From: Albizia julibrissin
Lineage: Eukaryota; Streptophyta; Magnoliopsida; Fabales; Fabaceae
Direction of reading: 5' to 3'
Assembly: GCA_037074505.1 (NCBI GenBank)
Contig: CM073479.1
Location: 9,796,001-9,860,000, forward strand
DNA: 64,000 bases
Shown: positions 21,065 to 31,931 of the stretch, in pieces
How positions within the stretch are numbered: the first letter of the stretch is position 1
How the letters are laid out: every line of letters begins with the position of its first letter
Notes under the pieces: model-generated
What the model was told of the DNA's origin: nothing
Databases searched by the model: none
The model's input: the letters and a program-made list of their open reading frames with translations, nothing else
Made by a program: the position numbers and the translations under genes

Positions 21065-22709
21065 TGATGTATATTTGTTACGATGTGTAGATAGTTTATT
21101 AAAAAGTGCAAGGTACACTATTGTAAACAAGTAATATAGAAGTGAGTAGAGTATCGTTCCCACGAGGATTGATCACTAAGTACCAAAATTGATAATCTTA
21201 ATACTATTTAGCCAATCGATTAGTTGGTGATTGAGATTAAAAAATAAATATGAATGCAATTGATATGAAAACAAATATGAGAAAAGGCCCTAGAGATCAT
21301 ATTTCACTTAGCGAATTTTGGATTGAATCACTTCTCTATTGTAGTCCAATTTATTCCACATGATTGATAGTCAAGTTTCCCTAATTTAATTACTAGCCTC
21401 TTCTAAGGTCAACCAATTTTATAATTAATTGCTAATCCAATATATCCCTATATGAATTAAAACAATTAATCATGCATTAAGATTTATAGAACTCATTAAG
21501 AGTGTGTTTGGTTTGAGGGGAGGGGAGGGGAGGGGATGTTCAGTATAAAATAAAAGGAGGGAAGGGAATTTAATTCAAAATTTTCCCTCCCCTCCCCTCC
21601 CCCTATCCTTCCCTCCAACCAAATACACCTTAAGACTACACAACCTATATGAATATATTCCTAACTCATATACAAGTTATGGTTTTAATTATAGGATCTA
21701 CACGCATGCATCTCCTTCCTATCTCAATATACATATTGAAATCATTCAAAAGATGGCCAGTCAATTGAAAGCATTAAGAATAATAATTAAAACTCAATCA
21801 TGACGTTAGTAAGCTACATCATCACCCTAAGGAAATGAAAATTTAGCTTATGATGAAAATAAAAATACAACTAAAATAAATTGAAAACTTCATAAACATT
21901 GCATAAAACTTGATTATTAAATTCTAAAATATAAAGATACAACTACAAGATGCTTGAAAATGGAAAAATCTAGCCTTCCATATAGGAGGTAAAACCTTCC
22001 ATATAGATGACAACCTATACCATCCATAAAGGAGGACTACCTAAGCCTTCCATGAAGGAGGCATGTAAGAAACAATACAATGCATGAAATTAACTCTAAA
22101 ATGGTGTGTCCCCTTGTGTCTTTCACTCCTCTATTTATAGATGAATGGGGTGTAAAATTTCCACTTGTTAGGTAAGAATCTTGACTCTAAGCCACCAATA
22201 TTGACCTTGTGATCACCTTGATCCTCGATTGCAGCCAACTTTTGACAATAAAAATGGTGGAATCTCACATTTTTGTCCCTATGAAAGTTGTAGATCTTGA
22301 TCTTAGCTTGAAAACTCATGTGAGAGCTCCTCATTTCAACATTTACAACTCCAGTTATGGCAAAATATTTGGTTAAATGTCAGACTTGGACAAATTCATA
22401 TGCTCAACTTCTAAGTAAAATTCAAAGCTCTTAAAAGTAGAAATGAGTTTTAGCCTCAACATAAAAGTTGTAGGAATTTTTCTTAGCTTTCCATCCATAT
22501 AAAGTACATCTCAATATGATATCTAGAGCTCCAGATATTTCTTGAAAACTGAAATAGGGTCAAAATTTAGTATTTTTTAATGAATTCTATTTTATGTTAA
22601 AATCATTATTTATTTATCAATTACACCCGAATTCATTACATTAAGCTCAAATACCATCCAAAAAATCTTCATATATGGGAAAATAAATATGTAAATATTT
22701 TACTTATCA
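21065..22709 (-). repeat. 3' LTR of the Athila/Tat-like element
   Basis: The right edge on the minus strand begins TGATAAGTAAAATATTT, directly after a purine tract. The block AGTATCGTTCCCACGAGG at 21149 is a conserved stretch often seen in LTR ends of this group. The left edge is taken near TGATGTATATTTG and is uncertain by about 15 bases. A MITE lies inside. Confidence 0.75.
21500..21635. mobile_element. GTGTTTGG-type MITE with G4-capable arms
   Basis: Inverted ends GTGTGTTTGGTTTGAGGGG and its approximate complement CCCTCCAACCAAATACACC bound about 130 bp. The left arm contains four GGGG runs separated by single A residues (21517-21535). The right arm has matching C runs near 21586-21602. 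The ends resemble common small plant MITEs, like the one at 4629. Confidence 0.7.
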
Positions 22710-22722
22710 AATTCCCCCATAC
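22710..22722 (-). promoter_or_regulatory. Polypurine tract of the minus-strand element
   Basis: On the minus strand, GTATGGGGGAATT abuts the LTR start TGATAAG. This orientation agrees with the minus-strand protein domains. Confidence 0.75.
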
Positions 22723-24097
22723 TTAGCATTTGGACATTCTCAGACAATAAGGAGTGATTAATAAGTTCTTACTACGCTTTCAACAAAATTAGAAGTGTAA
22801 AGTTATAAGCAAGAACACAATTGAAAAATAAAGAGATTATAGTATTCATGAATCAATAAAAGTATAAACTGGTAACTTTATTTGAAAATGAATGAACCGA
22901 ATTCATGGCTCATTCTCTCAATCTCTCAAGTGGTTAAGGGTAAGTATTTCACTCAAATTCACCTGAAAAGTTTATACTACTATAAGTTTGCTAAAAATAT
23001 TAATCTCCACTACCTAATTCACTTGTATAATTCAAATCAAAAGGACTTATTGAGGGCTGTAATGGGATTAAGGTAAAAGAAATGTAAAATGTGATATGAA
23101 GAGTTACATTTAAGAAGTAAAGAGAGCAATTAAAAAATGGGCTAACTTATGAATAAATTTATCTCATCACAACAACCTACAATTTTAATTCAAATACTCA
23201 ATATCTTTTTTTTTCTCTCTCAGTTTTTTTAACTTTTTCTCTTTCTTTTTTTTTGGCATAACTTCTACAATTCTATAGTTGATGATATATACACCCCCAC
23301 ACTTGTCAAAAGCCTATTTCACAAAAAATTCAAATGCTATGCTAATCTTCCGAATTAGGTAAAAGCACTTAATATATGATTAAAACACATGTTAACAGGT
23401 TGAGAATAAAGAAACAATTAATCAGGCTCAAAGTGGCTTATCAACGATATAATTGCAAGGTTGGATATTTGGCTCTGGCTAAAGAAAGAAAATGAATGCC
23501 TTTATCATTTTTGAATGTGCATGTGATATGTAATCTTGACCAGATTTAAAGTAAGTTCTAGAGTGACAACTTAATAAGTAAATATCACACACAAGAAATA
23601 TAATAATTATTAATCAAATAGGCTCAAAAGCTCACGGTCATGGGCTTTTAAATTTAGTTGATTTAATTTCAAAATTCATCACCAATCTCAACAATTAGCT
23701 ATTCAATCATGCTATTAAATCTCTAAATTCAATCGATCCATATTTAGAACTTATATATTTCTCAAAATCATTGAAAAGTACCTAGACAATATTTATTTAT
23801 TTTTAGTTCGAACCTTTTTTTTCAAGATGAAACAAAAGCATGCAACTAATGAGATGCGTCTCAAGAGTTAAGAATAACTCTTTACTCTGCCATCTTTACA
23901 CACCCCATGCATCTAATGGTTTTTCTGACTAACTATCTAATGGAGAAATTATGCTTTTTTTACTACTCCTCCCCCAACCTAGATCAGACATTGTCCTCAA
24001 TGTCTTCTAGAGTTTAGAGAAAGTTTTTATTTAAAAACATAAACACAAAATAAAGTAAACCAAAATGCTAAGAGTAAAACCATAAGATTAAGGAAAG
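22723..24097 (-). other. 3' untranslated region of the Athila/Tat-like element
   Basis: AT- and pyrimidine-rich with no supported gene. A second C-rich block near 23967-23990, followed by an ATTGTCCTCAATG phrase, is typical of the region upstream of the tract in these elements. Confidence 0.55.
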
Positions 24098-24863
24098 TTA
24101 CAACCAGAGAGTGGTATATAGATTTTGCTTTTGACTACTATTTAAAGATTGCCCACCTATTTGCTTGACTAATAGATATGGTTCAGGTTTATAGGTTTGC
24201 AGTTGATCAAGTAGTTGATTAGCAGTTGGCGTAGAAATTATGGAATGGCAAGTCGCTTGGGGTATAAATGCTGTTTCCACAGCATGGTCAAAAAAAGATA
24301 ATAGATCATCATAAAAACGATTAACATTTAACAATCCTAATGATTTTTTGTGAAAGTTTAGTTTAGCCCAATATGCAATGCTAGACATTCCATCCAACGT
24401 TTCCAAACCACTGGGTAGAGCGATAAAAGCTTCAACATGGTAGAACATACATCCCATTCATTAAGGCAAGCTTGAAACCTGTAACTCTTATCCTAATGAA
24501 AAGATGTGATCTTCCCACTCATTCACCCTTACATTCAAACCTAATAGCCACACTTCCCCTTAGGCCCTAGATGCCTCCCCCATATACAAAGTTGATCTTT
24601 CTAGCAGCTAATGCATTTCCAAGTTCTTTTGCTGTAGGTAAAAACTCTTCATCCTTTCCCATTCCTGGAATGGATTTAATAAATGACTCATGAATCTCAT
24701 TTGCTAAACGAACCTTAGCTTCAATGATCCAGCGTACATCCTCAAAAAGGCCCAAACACTTGAATATCTTCATTCTTTTTAATCGACAACTATAGATCTT
24801 CCTGAGCATATCTTTGGGAAGAGTGGGAAACCTGTTTTTAAGCTTTGTAAGAGATTCCTCCAT
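24098..24863 (-). pseudogene. Captured LOG-family phosphoribohydrolase fragment
   Basis: Two minus-strand pieces match the LOG (LONELY GUY) family, which releases active cytokinin from its riboside monophosphate. The upstream piece ends EFLPTAKELGNALAARKINF then VYGGGI, the family's nucleotide-binding turn, and stops at a TAG where a Gln is usual. After a gap of about 60 missing residues, the downstream piece has VEAFIALPSGLETLDG, YWAKLNFHKKSLGLLNVNRF, YDDLLSFFDHAV and STPTANQLLDQLQ. The catalytic PGGxGTxxE motif reads PSGLETLDG, so it is not functional. About 100 residues that span several exons in plant LOG genes run without introns, suggesting capture through RNA. It lies on the element's sense strand, between integrase and the polypurine tract, where Athila elements carry an extra ORF. 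The first 65 residues of the upstream piece are not LOG-like and are unidentified. Confidence 0.72.
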
Positions 24864-25084
24864 GAAAATGATGAAAACTAAAAATTTTTAATGCAATGCA
24901 ATGTGCTTCAATGAGTAGGAAAGAAAGTTTAATGAGAAAGGAAAAGAAGTTTTAGGTTGCCTCCCAAATAGCCGCCCTTCTTTAACGTCTTTAGCTAGAC
25001 AAATACCAAACCAATTGAATTTTTTTTTGGTTTTTTTTGGGTTTAGAGCTTACTTGTTGGTTCCTCAAATGTGATGATAGTTTT

Positions 25085-25470
25085 CAAAGTATTGAGTACA
25101 CTATCATTATACTCTTTCAGCCTTTGCCCGTTCACTTTGAGTTTTTTTATCACCATCTTAAATATCCACATTTCCATATGGCCATACTTGAACTACAGTA
25201 AACGGTCTAGACCACCTTGATCTCAACTTTCCTGGAAAGAGCTTTAACCTTAAGTTATATAACAATACTTTTTGTCCCGGTGTGAACTCTTTCCTCAAAA
25301 TTCTTTTGTCATACCACATTTTTGTCTTTTCCTTATATAACTTGGCATTCTCATAAGCTTTTTGTTTGAATTCTTCAAGCTTATTGAGTTGGAGAAGTCT
25401 CTTCTCACCAGCTGCCTTTAAATCAAAATTTAAGGCTTTTATTGCCCAATATTCTTTGTGTACTTCAGAT
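25085..25470 (-). pseudogene. Athila/Tat integrase C-terminal segment
   Basis: The minus-strand reading gives EYWAIKALNFDLKAAGEKRL, LQLNKLEEFKQKAYENAKLY, KEKTKMWYDKRILRKEFTPG and KLRSRWSRPFTVVQVWPYGN. This is the characteristic end of Athila/Tat integrase, including the GQKVLL and RSRWSGPF landmarks. The catalytic core is absent: the segment joins within about 100 bases to the protease-RT linker. Confidence 0.85.
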
Positions 25471-25539
25471 TAGTAGATTTTGATACATATACCATTCCCA
25501 TTACTAAAGGTTGATCCATGCAGATTTCGTTCATCACGT

Positions 25540-26145
25540 CTTTTATGCAGCTAGTCAATGTATCTACTCTATAAAGGTGTCACTTTCATTTGGAAAGGAC
25601 CAAGCCTTAACAATGTTGAAAGATACTTGATCATCTTAAACTCACAAGGTTAACTTTTCCTGTTGCAAATCTATTAAAGCTCTCCCAGTTGTTAGGAATG
25701 GCCTCCCAAGAATGACAGAAAATACGAGTTTATCTAACTTCACCATAACATCTTCTAAGATACCTCTCAGATGTTTTATTGATCGGTCAGCTAGAAGTAA
25801 TGAAACTGTGGTAGACTTCACCTCTCTAAGACTGAATTTTTTGTAGACAGATAGAGGCATAAGATTTATACTTGCTCCTAGGTCACAAAGTTCTCTTTCA
25901 AAGTTACACTAACCTATGGTGTAAGGTATGCAAAAGCTTTTTGGATCTTTCAGCTTTGGTAGTAATTTCTTTTGTAGAATAGCACTGCACTCCTTAGTAA
26001 GTGCAACTGTATCAAATTCCTCTAGTTTACGCTTGTTTAAGAGAATATCCTTCATGAATTTTACATAATTGGGCATTTAGGCAAGAGCGTTTGCAAAATG
26101 GATGTTGATATGTAACTTTTTGAAAATCTCCAGAAACTTTCCAAA
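25540..26145 (-). pseudogene. Athila/Tat protease region, active site intact
   Basis: Upstream phrase HINIHFANALA, MPNYVKFMKDILLNKRKLEE and ECSAILQKKLLPKLKDPKSF leads into CDLGASINLMPLSVYKKF. The catalytic D-L-G-A-S is encoded at 25870-25884. The flap and C-terminal part follow: VSLLLADRSIKHLRGILEDV, FSVILGRPFLTTGRALIDLQ. A stop separates TIG from CNFERE. The first part of the RT linker (FNIVKAWSFPNESDTF) is present before the deletion. Confidence 0.85.
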
Positions 26146-26999
26146 CTACTTGTCTAGCTTTGCCTTCATAAGTCTTTGAGGGTATGGAATTGGTGGTACA
26201 TATGGAGGAGGGTTATCTAGAAAGCTGATTCTTCCTGGTAGCACATCATCCTCTTTACGTTTCTGTGCTTCCTCCTTCTGTTCTTCTTCGCTTTCTTTTT
26301 CTCTGCCATTCCTTTTTTTCAATACATGATCTTTCAATTCTTTTCCACTCCTTAATATAATGGCCTTCACATGCTCTCTTGGGTTTCTTTTAGTTTCACT
26401 TGGAAGAGTACCTGGTTGTCTGGAATTCAGCATATTTGCAATTGGGCCCATTTGGATCTCCAGTTCTTTATTGAGGCTTCATGGCTTTTGAGTGTTGTGT
26501 TTGTCCTAGCCATGAATTGAGATGTATTCATGGTTAGTTGAGCCAGTGTATCTTCAATATTCACCTTCTACTGTGGTGGATTTGGTGGTTAAAGAGCTTG
26601 TTGCTGGTGGCTCCCTTGTGGCTTGAACACATTTTGATTATTCCTCCAGCCAAAGTATAGATGATTCTACCAACCTGGATTGTAAGTGTTTGAGAATAGG
26701 TCATTTCTTTGATTTTTAATATAATGAGCTTGCTTTGGCTGAGAAGGCATAGATAAGTGTCCTTCTTGACATTGTGTGCTCACATGAGGTCTTCCACATT
26801 GATCACAGGTTTCATTAGGAGTGCTGATTACATTTGCTTGGTTTGTCAATGAGCTCACTTGCTTGGATATAGATGCAACTTGAGAAGACAAAGTTGTAAG
26901 GATATCTAGCTCATGCACTCCAAGTACTTTCTTTGAAATGTTAAATTCACAAGGCCATTGGTATGAATTGGCCACCATCTCCTCAAGTAGGTTTGACAT
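26146..26999 (-). pseudogene. Athila/Tat gag, C-terminal half
   Basis: It starts at NLLEEMVANSYQWP, which corresponds to the middle of gag, so the capsid half is missing. Then come a short coiled-coil block (LTTLSSQVASISKQVSSLTN), a zinc motif CDQCGRPHVSTQC, the signature YNPGW at about 26667, and a charged Lys/Glu linker (KNREK-type, 26250-26330) ending in PYPQRLMKAKLDK. Two stops interrupt it near 26480-26650. The truncation coincides with the start of element III. Confidence 0.85.
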
Positions 27000-27002
27000 T
27001 TT

Positions 27003-27014
27003 TGGTATCAGAGC
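27003..27014 (+). promoter_or_regulatory. Primer-binding site, initiator Met tRNA type
   Basis: An exact TGGTATCAGAGC follows TTTT after the presumed LTR end TTTGACA, in the same arrangement as at 12671. Confidence 0.88.
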
Positions 27015-27298
27015 AAGCAGTTCTAGCTACAGAATAGTATACTGATATGGTCTTGATTACCCTTTTTGTGAACAAGCCCTGGAGAAATATCGAATACCCA
27101 AAGGTAGCGAGTATTATAATACCATTCTAAGAATATGGTGAAACCAAAGAAAGCGGGTACAATCAAGGCTAGTAGATCATACTTACTCTAGAGTTTATCA
27201 CTAGTGAGTTTATCATAGGGAGATACTGGTCAATTAAGGATTGATGATTAAAGTTAGATCTAGTTGTAAATTAGGAGTTATGGGGGGGGACGTCCAAA

Positions 27299-27338
<40 letters not shown>
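27299..27338. repeat. TA microsatellite
   Basis: About 19 TA units in the leader of element III. Confidence 0.95.
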
Positions 27339-27339
<1 letters not shown>

Positions 27340-28007
27340 CAGGCTGTCTGAGAGCATAACACCCCTATAGATCAGCATATAAGGTACTCGGACAATTTGA
27401 TCCCAGTGTAAGGTGAACAGGGTCTTCTGGAATTGGAGTACCCAGATGATATTTAGATCTATACAACATTATACTTCTTTCCAGATACAGTGGTTTGGCC
27501 TAGAAGAAGAATAAGATTATAGAGCGGGGTCCAATAGATACCTTTATGAACTTCATGAGCATATCAAAGGGTACGTGTTTAAGTACATGTATCGATGCCA
27601 ATATGCAATCCATACATAATATTTAGTCGGTCAGAGATAATTGGCATGACTCTTTGGAATAAGGGCAGTCACAGGGTACCAGTGGTCAAAAGCAATTCGA
27701 GCCAATATCTCGTTTTTGCACGGGTACATAAAAGTTAAGCGTTCTCAACCCAGGGAAATCTCGGGATGGGTGACCCCATAGGAAGTTGTTGCACATGTTA
27801 AATTATGTCATGAAAAAGGAGTAAGAACATGTTATACAATAGTTCAGAGATAGTATGTTATTAAAGGCTTTCCCTGACTACTGTAAACATCTGTTAGATG
27901 GTGTTTCTGGAATACCTGTGTACCCACAATTTTGTGTAATGACAAATATGCCCTTGTATTTATATGGAATTCACCTTTTCCTTATTTTCATATAATGAAA
28001 CATAAAG

Positions 28008-28151
28008 ATGGTAAGGCAAAGATGTACATGTGCTGGGAAAGGTCAAGAAGCTAGACCTGACCCAATGCAACAAATATTGGGCATACTAATAGAACAACAA
28101 ATAATGATACACAACATTAGGAATGAGCTGCAAGAAGTGCAGCAGAAATAG
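28008..28151 (+). pseudogene. Gag N-terminal fragment of element III
   Basis: The frame opens at an ATG and reads 47 codons to TAG. It includes RPDPMQQILGILIEQQIMI then RNELQEVQQK, closely matching the gag N-terminus of the element at 13086 (DPMQQILGMLIEQQSM, REELQEVKAK). Acidic residues continue past the stop. The capsid domain is absent, deleted between about 28330 and 28420. Confidence 0.8.
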
Positions 28152-28424
28152 AACACATACAATGAAAGGAAAAATACTCCTAGTAGACAAGAAGATGAAC
28201 CCATACAGTTTAGGAACCTAAACAGGAGCTTCTGCTTAGACCTGCTCCTGAGGGTGATAGTTTGTAGACATAGGTAACACGACTCAGTCAACAGTAACCT
28301 CTGTCTCCTGAGGAAAATTTGATCTTCAGCTGATAGAGGACTAGTTATCTCCTGCCTTACTGAGTGGTGATTTTTCACAGCATGAAATTATTGGTAGTGT
28401 TTAGACTAGCTATGATAGGCTCAA

Positions 28425-28670
28425 TGTTGATATTCTGGTCTACTCAAGGAGTAGAGAAGAACATGAGAAGTACCTATAAGTGGTGCTAAGACATGTTGTG
28501 CTCACAAAATGGGATCTAGCATATCCTAATAAAGTGGAACCAGTATTGAGCCGTAAGAGGCCTAGAATTGTCATAAAGGTACACATTTTTTGGGTTCAGT
28601 CAGATGTCATAGGAGGTTCCTATGGAACTCCTATCAGAATCATCTTGACATTGTTAGCTCTTTTGAGGAA
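28425..28670 (+). pseudogene. Reverse transcriptase scrap of element III
   Basis: VDILVYSRSREEHEKYL corresponds to the residues just after the FIDD catalytic site (DDILIYSKSREGHENHL in the element at 12579). It is followed by the GHV...PNKVEPVLSRKRPRIV block of the RT thumb. The catalytic Asp pair is at the edge of the deletion and is not complete. After 28670 similarity fades. Confidence 0.7.
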
Positions 28671-28779
28671 ATAAAATATCAGAGTGGAGCAGCAAAAGCA
28701 TATAGTGAATCTATGTGTAATTTTTTAGAGTTGCAACAGAAATTGACATTTGTAACAATGTTGATTATCCTAAATCATA

Positions 28780-29105
28780 GTATGACCTGTGTAGTCTATC
28801 ATGATTTGACCTATATGGTCAACAGTGACATAACCTATGTAGTTACAGTGATATGACTTGTGTGGTCAACAGTAAGCCAACCATATCGAGCATGTTAAGT
28901 AACCCCGTGATCAAGGTACAACCTCGATATAGCCAGGAAGTCATGCAAGATAGTCTTGGTTATACTAGTGAAAATCACAAGTAGCCTTGAGGTCAAAAGG
29001 CAGAGTGTAAAACATGCTGCTGAGGCGGTGTGGCTTACAATAATATAACCTGTGCGGTTTAAAGTAACACGACCTGTGCGGTCTACAGTGACACCACCAA
29101 TGGGG
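28780..29105 (+). repeat. Degenerate 25-30 bp minisatellite
   Basis: The phrase GACCTGTGTGGTCAACAGTGA recurs with changes at about 28788, 28808, 28830, 28856, 29048 and 29070, broken by unrelated sequence between 28890 and 29030. Confidence 0.65.
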
Positions 29106-29324
29106 CCAGTAGGGATAAACCATTAGTTAATCCTGAATACCAACAGATAGATATGTTTGTAATATTAGGATGAGCCTTAGGGTAGTAGGGCATAAAGGTG
29201 GCGAATACCTCTTAACAATTGTAGCCTCATAGAATTAATTACCCCATTCATGTTGTAGAGTTAGCAACAGTTGATTTTGATTTGAGAACATGAGATAAGT
29301 ACAAACAGATAATCATCTACTCTG

Positions 29325-31926
29325 TGTAATATCCTAAATTTTGGGACAAGAGGCTTGAGATTAAGCCTGGATTAAGTGAACTACTAGACTCTACTTTTAA
29401 CAATTGTCCTAGTGAGGCATGCGTGCATTCCCCAAAATTCCTTTATATTAAAGGGAATATTATGATGAATTAAAAGAGCTTGGGGGGAATGACAAGATAA
29501 TGTAATAAGGATTCACACACGACATAGTGAATTGGAACACAAAGTAGTGTTGCTACCAATAAATTTCCTGGTAAGGCAGTCGTGTTTGTGTGACATCTTT
29601 CAATGGGCAAATGATGTCCAAATATTCTGAAATTTTGTAGAGTAAAAGTAGACTTATCAAGCTTCAATTTGATAAGTCAAATAAGCCATTTGGATATGTA
29701 CACAAGGAGATATATATTTTTGAAGTTAGCCCAGTGAAATTGGCGTTTTTTAGTGTCAGCTTCCATAAATGAGAATTATGAGAAAGGTAAGCTTCCAATT
29801 GGTCAAAGGTTATATTTTTCAGTGGATGATGAAGGAAAAGATAAATTGAACTTGTTATACAATTGGACATTTGTACAATTAGTTATGAATTTTGAAAGTT
29901 GACGAAAATTCTGCCCAGCTTTGTAATAGGTACGAAAATGGGGAAAATAATGTAAGGGTAAAATGGTAATTTTTCCATTAAGCAAGAAATGAGTAAATTT
30001 CCCTAATATTCCCAATGATTTCAGTTGAATGGGAATTGAAAAGAGGGAAATGACTACTTGGTAATTAATAAGCCTATGTTGGTAAATTATTATCAAGGGA
30101 AGTCAAAGAGTTGAAAGCTTAAGGCTTTGGTCAACTACTTGTAAGGTGGTATATTGTGATAGCGTGAGAGTAATATTTCTCTCTTTTGATCTCATTATTT
30201 CAGTAGATGATGAATGAAAAGAGAAATGGAACTTGTTATACAAAAAATGAGATAGTTGGATCAATTGGATATGAGCTTCTTTAGATGATTTCATTAAGTC
30301 ATCATCCTTCATCCTTTTATTCTCATTCTTTCATGTGAATCAAAATAGAAAGGGAAGAGAAATCAGAAAATGAGAACGAGAGAACAAAAAAAATGAGAGA
30401 GAGAGAGAGAAGAGAGAGAAACTTCCAGCAGCTAAAACACTGTCGAAACAGTGTCTACTCTCAAAGTGCCCTGTACAAACCTTCTTCTACTCTTCCCGAT
30501 CTTTATTTTTACGGTTTTGGATTCTCGTATAGAGGTGGTTGGTGCCATCTCACAGGCCTGAGTGCTGCCAGAATTCTAAACCGAATTCAGAAATGGTTAA
30601 AGGTAAGCGTAAGCTTCCTTTTGAACTGATTGGTTCATTGTTTGGATGAGTATTATGGGAGTTGGGTACTGTTTATGTCTCATTCAAAGGGTATTTTAAT
30701 GGCCTAAATGATGTCTAATAGATGTCTAAATAGCTAATCATATAATTAGAAGTAAAAAGGAAGTGATTAGACCAGAGAAAATGAGAAATCAACACAACTC
30801 TTCTTAGAACTCTAAATGGCTTCCTTATGTATGGCATGGGCCATGATTTAGAATTTCATCAATTGGATAATTCCATTGAGTTCAAAAGGGCAAAATTGTG
30901 TAGGGTTCATGTTGATGATGAAGTGAGAAAAGCCCTAGAAGGTGAAATGACCAAATTGCCTTTAAATCTCTAAGTAGGGGCTGTCAAGGGGTATTTTCAT
31001 CATTTGGGCCTGATTTTGATTAATCCAAGGTCAAAAATGGATTCTACACGCAAAATTGAGTTAAGTTAGCTAATAAAATGAGTCTAGAATGATACATGGA
31101 TGAGTAGTGACTCATTTATTGTATACTTGGAATTTAGGACTCCATGGATGATGCCTGAGCCGGAGTAAAGATGATGGTTTGAGGAAGGACATAAAGTCCA
31201 AAAGGTAGTGAACTTACCTAGCCTGCATGTATATGATATGTATGTTTTGCATTGTTTATGTAACTGCTTGATTGATTGATGCTTTTTTATGTTATACGAT
31301 GGCCATGAGTATGTTGTAACATTGAGCATGTAGTTGTCATCATATTGGTATGATTTTATGAATGGCAAGCATGTCATGCATCATATATATATATATATCT
31401 TACATGCATAGTAGTAATATTTACTACTGAGATTCTGTCGAATCTCACTCCTTCCCCCAACTATATAGGTATGTTAAGTATAGGTTAAGAATGCCTGGAG
31501 ATAAGTGAAGAGGAATCGCAAGGTGAAGTGAAGATCGTAGTGCGAGGCACTACTATTTGTATTTGATGTAAAGGTTGAATAGTTTGTGTAGTTACACATT
31601 TTGATGTATATGAGCATATGAATGAACGAATGTATTTTAAGTAGAGAATCACTCTAGTTTAATTAAAGGAAAAATGCTTATATATTCTGATATTTTGAAA
31701 CAAAGAGCCGGTAAGGTATTAATGATGTAATGAGGTTTGTAGAATGATTGAAAAGTTTTCTCCCCTCTGAAAAACCCTCGTGACCTTAGGTTCAAATCCT
31801 GAGTTGAGAGTGAGGATTTATGAACATTTTTTAACGTTGGGTAGTCCAGGGTCAAATCCTGATTTCATAATGGTTTTCACTACTCATTTATACTCATTTG
31901 GAGCTATTGGAAAAAAGGGTATCACA
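29325..31926 (+). mobile_element. Solo Tekay-like LTR with perfect target duplication
   Basis: It begins TGTAATATCCTAAATTTTGG and ends AAAGGGTATCACA. The 5-mer CTCTG flanks it at 29320-29324 and 31927-31931, an exact target duplication. The interior shares the TACTACTGAGATTCTGTCG block (31420) with the other Tekay-like LTRs and has a GA microsatellite at 30395-30420. Absence of any internal region means recombination between two LTRs has removed the body. Its insertion in element III shows it is the younger of the two. Short frames inside are unsupported. Confidence 0.85.
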
Positions 31927-31931
31927 CTCTG

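Larger units (their letters stand above)
21065..26997 (-). mobile_element. Athila/Tat-like gypsy element with internal deletion
   Basis: Read on the minus strand from 26999 leftward: gag, protease, then a deletion that removes RT, RNase H and most of integrase, the integrase C-terminus, a captured LOG-family fragment, untranslated sequence, a polypurine tract and the 3' LTR. The 5' LTR and the N-terminal half of gag are missing; the element ends at the primer site of the plus-strand element III. The YNPGW-ending gag and the DLGAS protease are typical of the Athila/Tat group. Confidence 0.85.

Noticed and set aside
31780..31860. GGTTCAAATCC and GGTCAAATCC words resembling a Pol III B-box near the end of the solo LTR
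   Set aside because: No A-box at proper spacing and no cloverleaf could be found.
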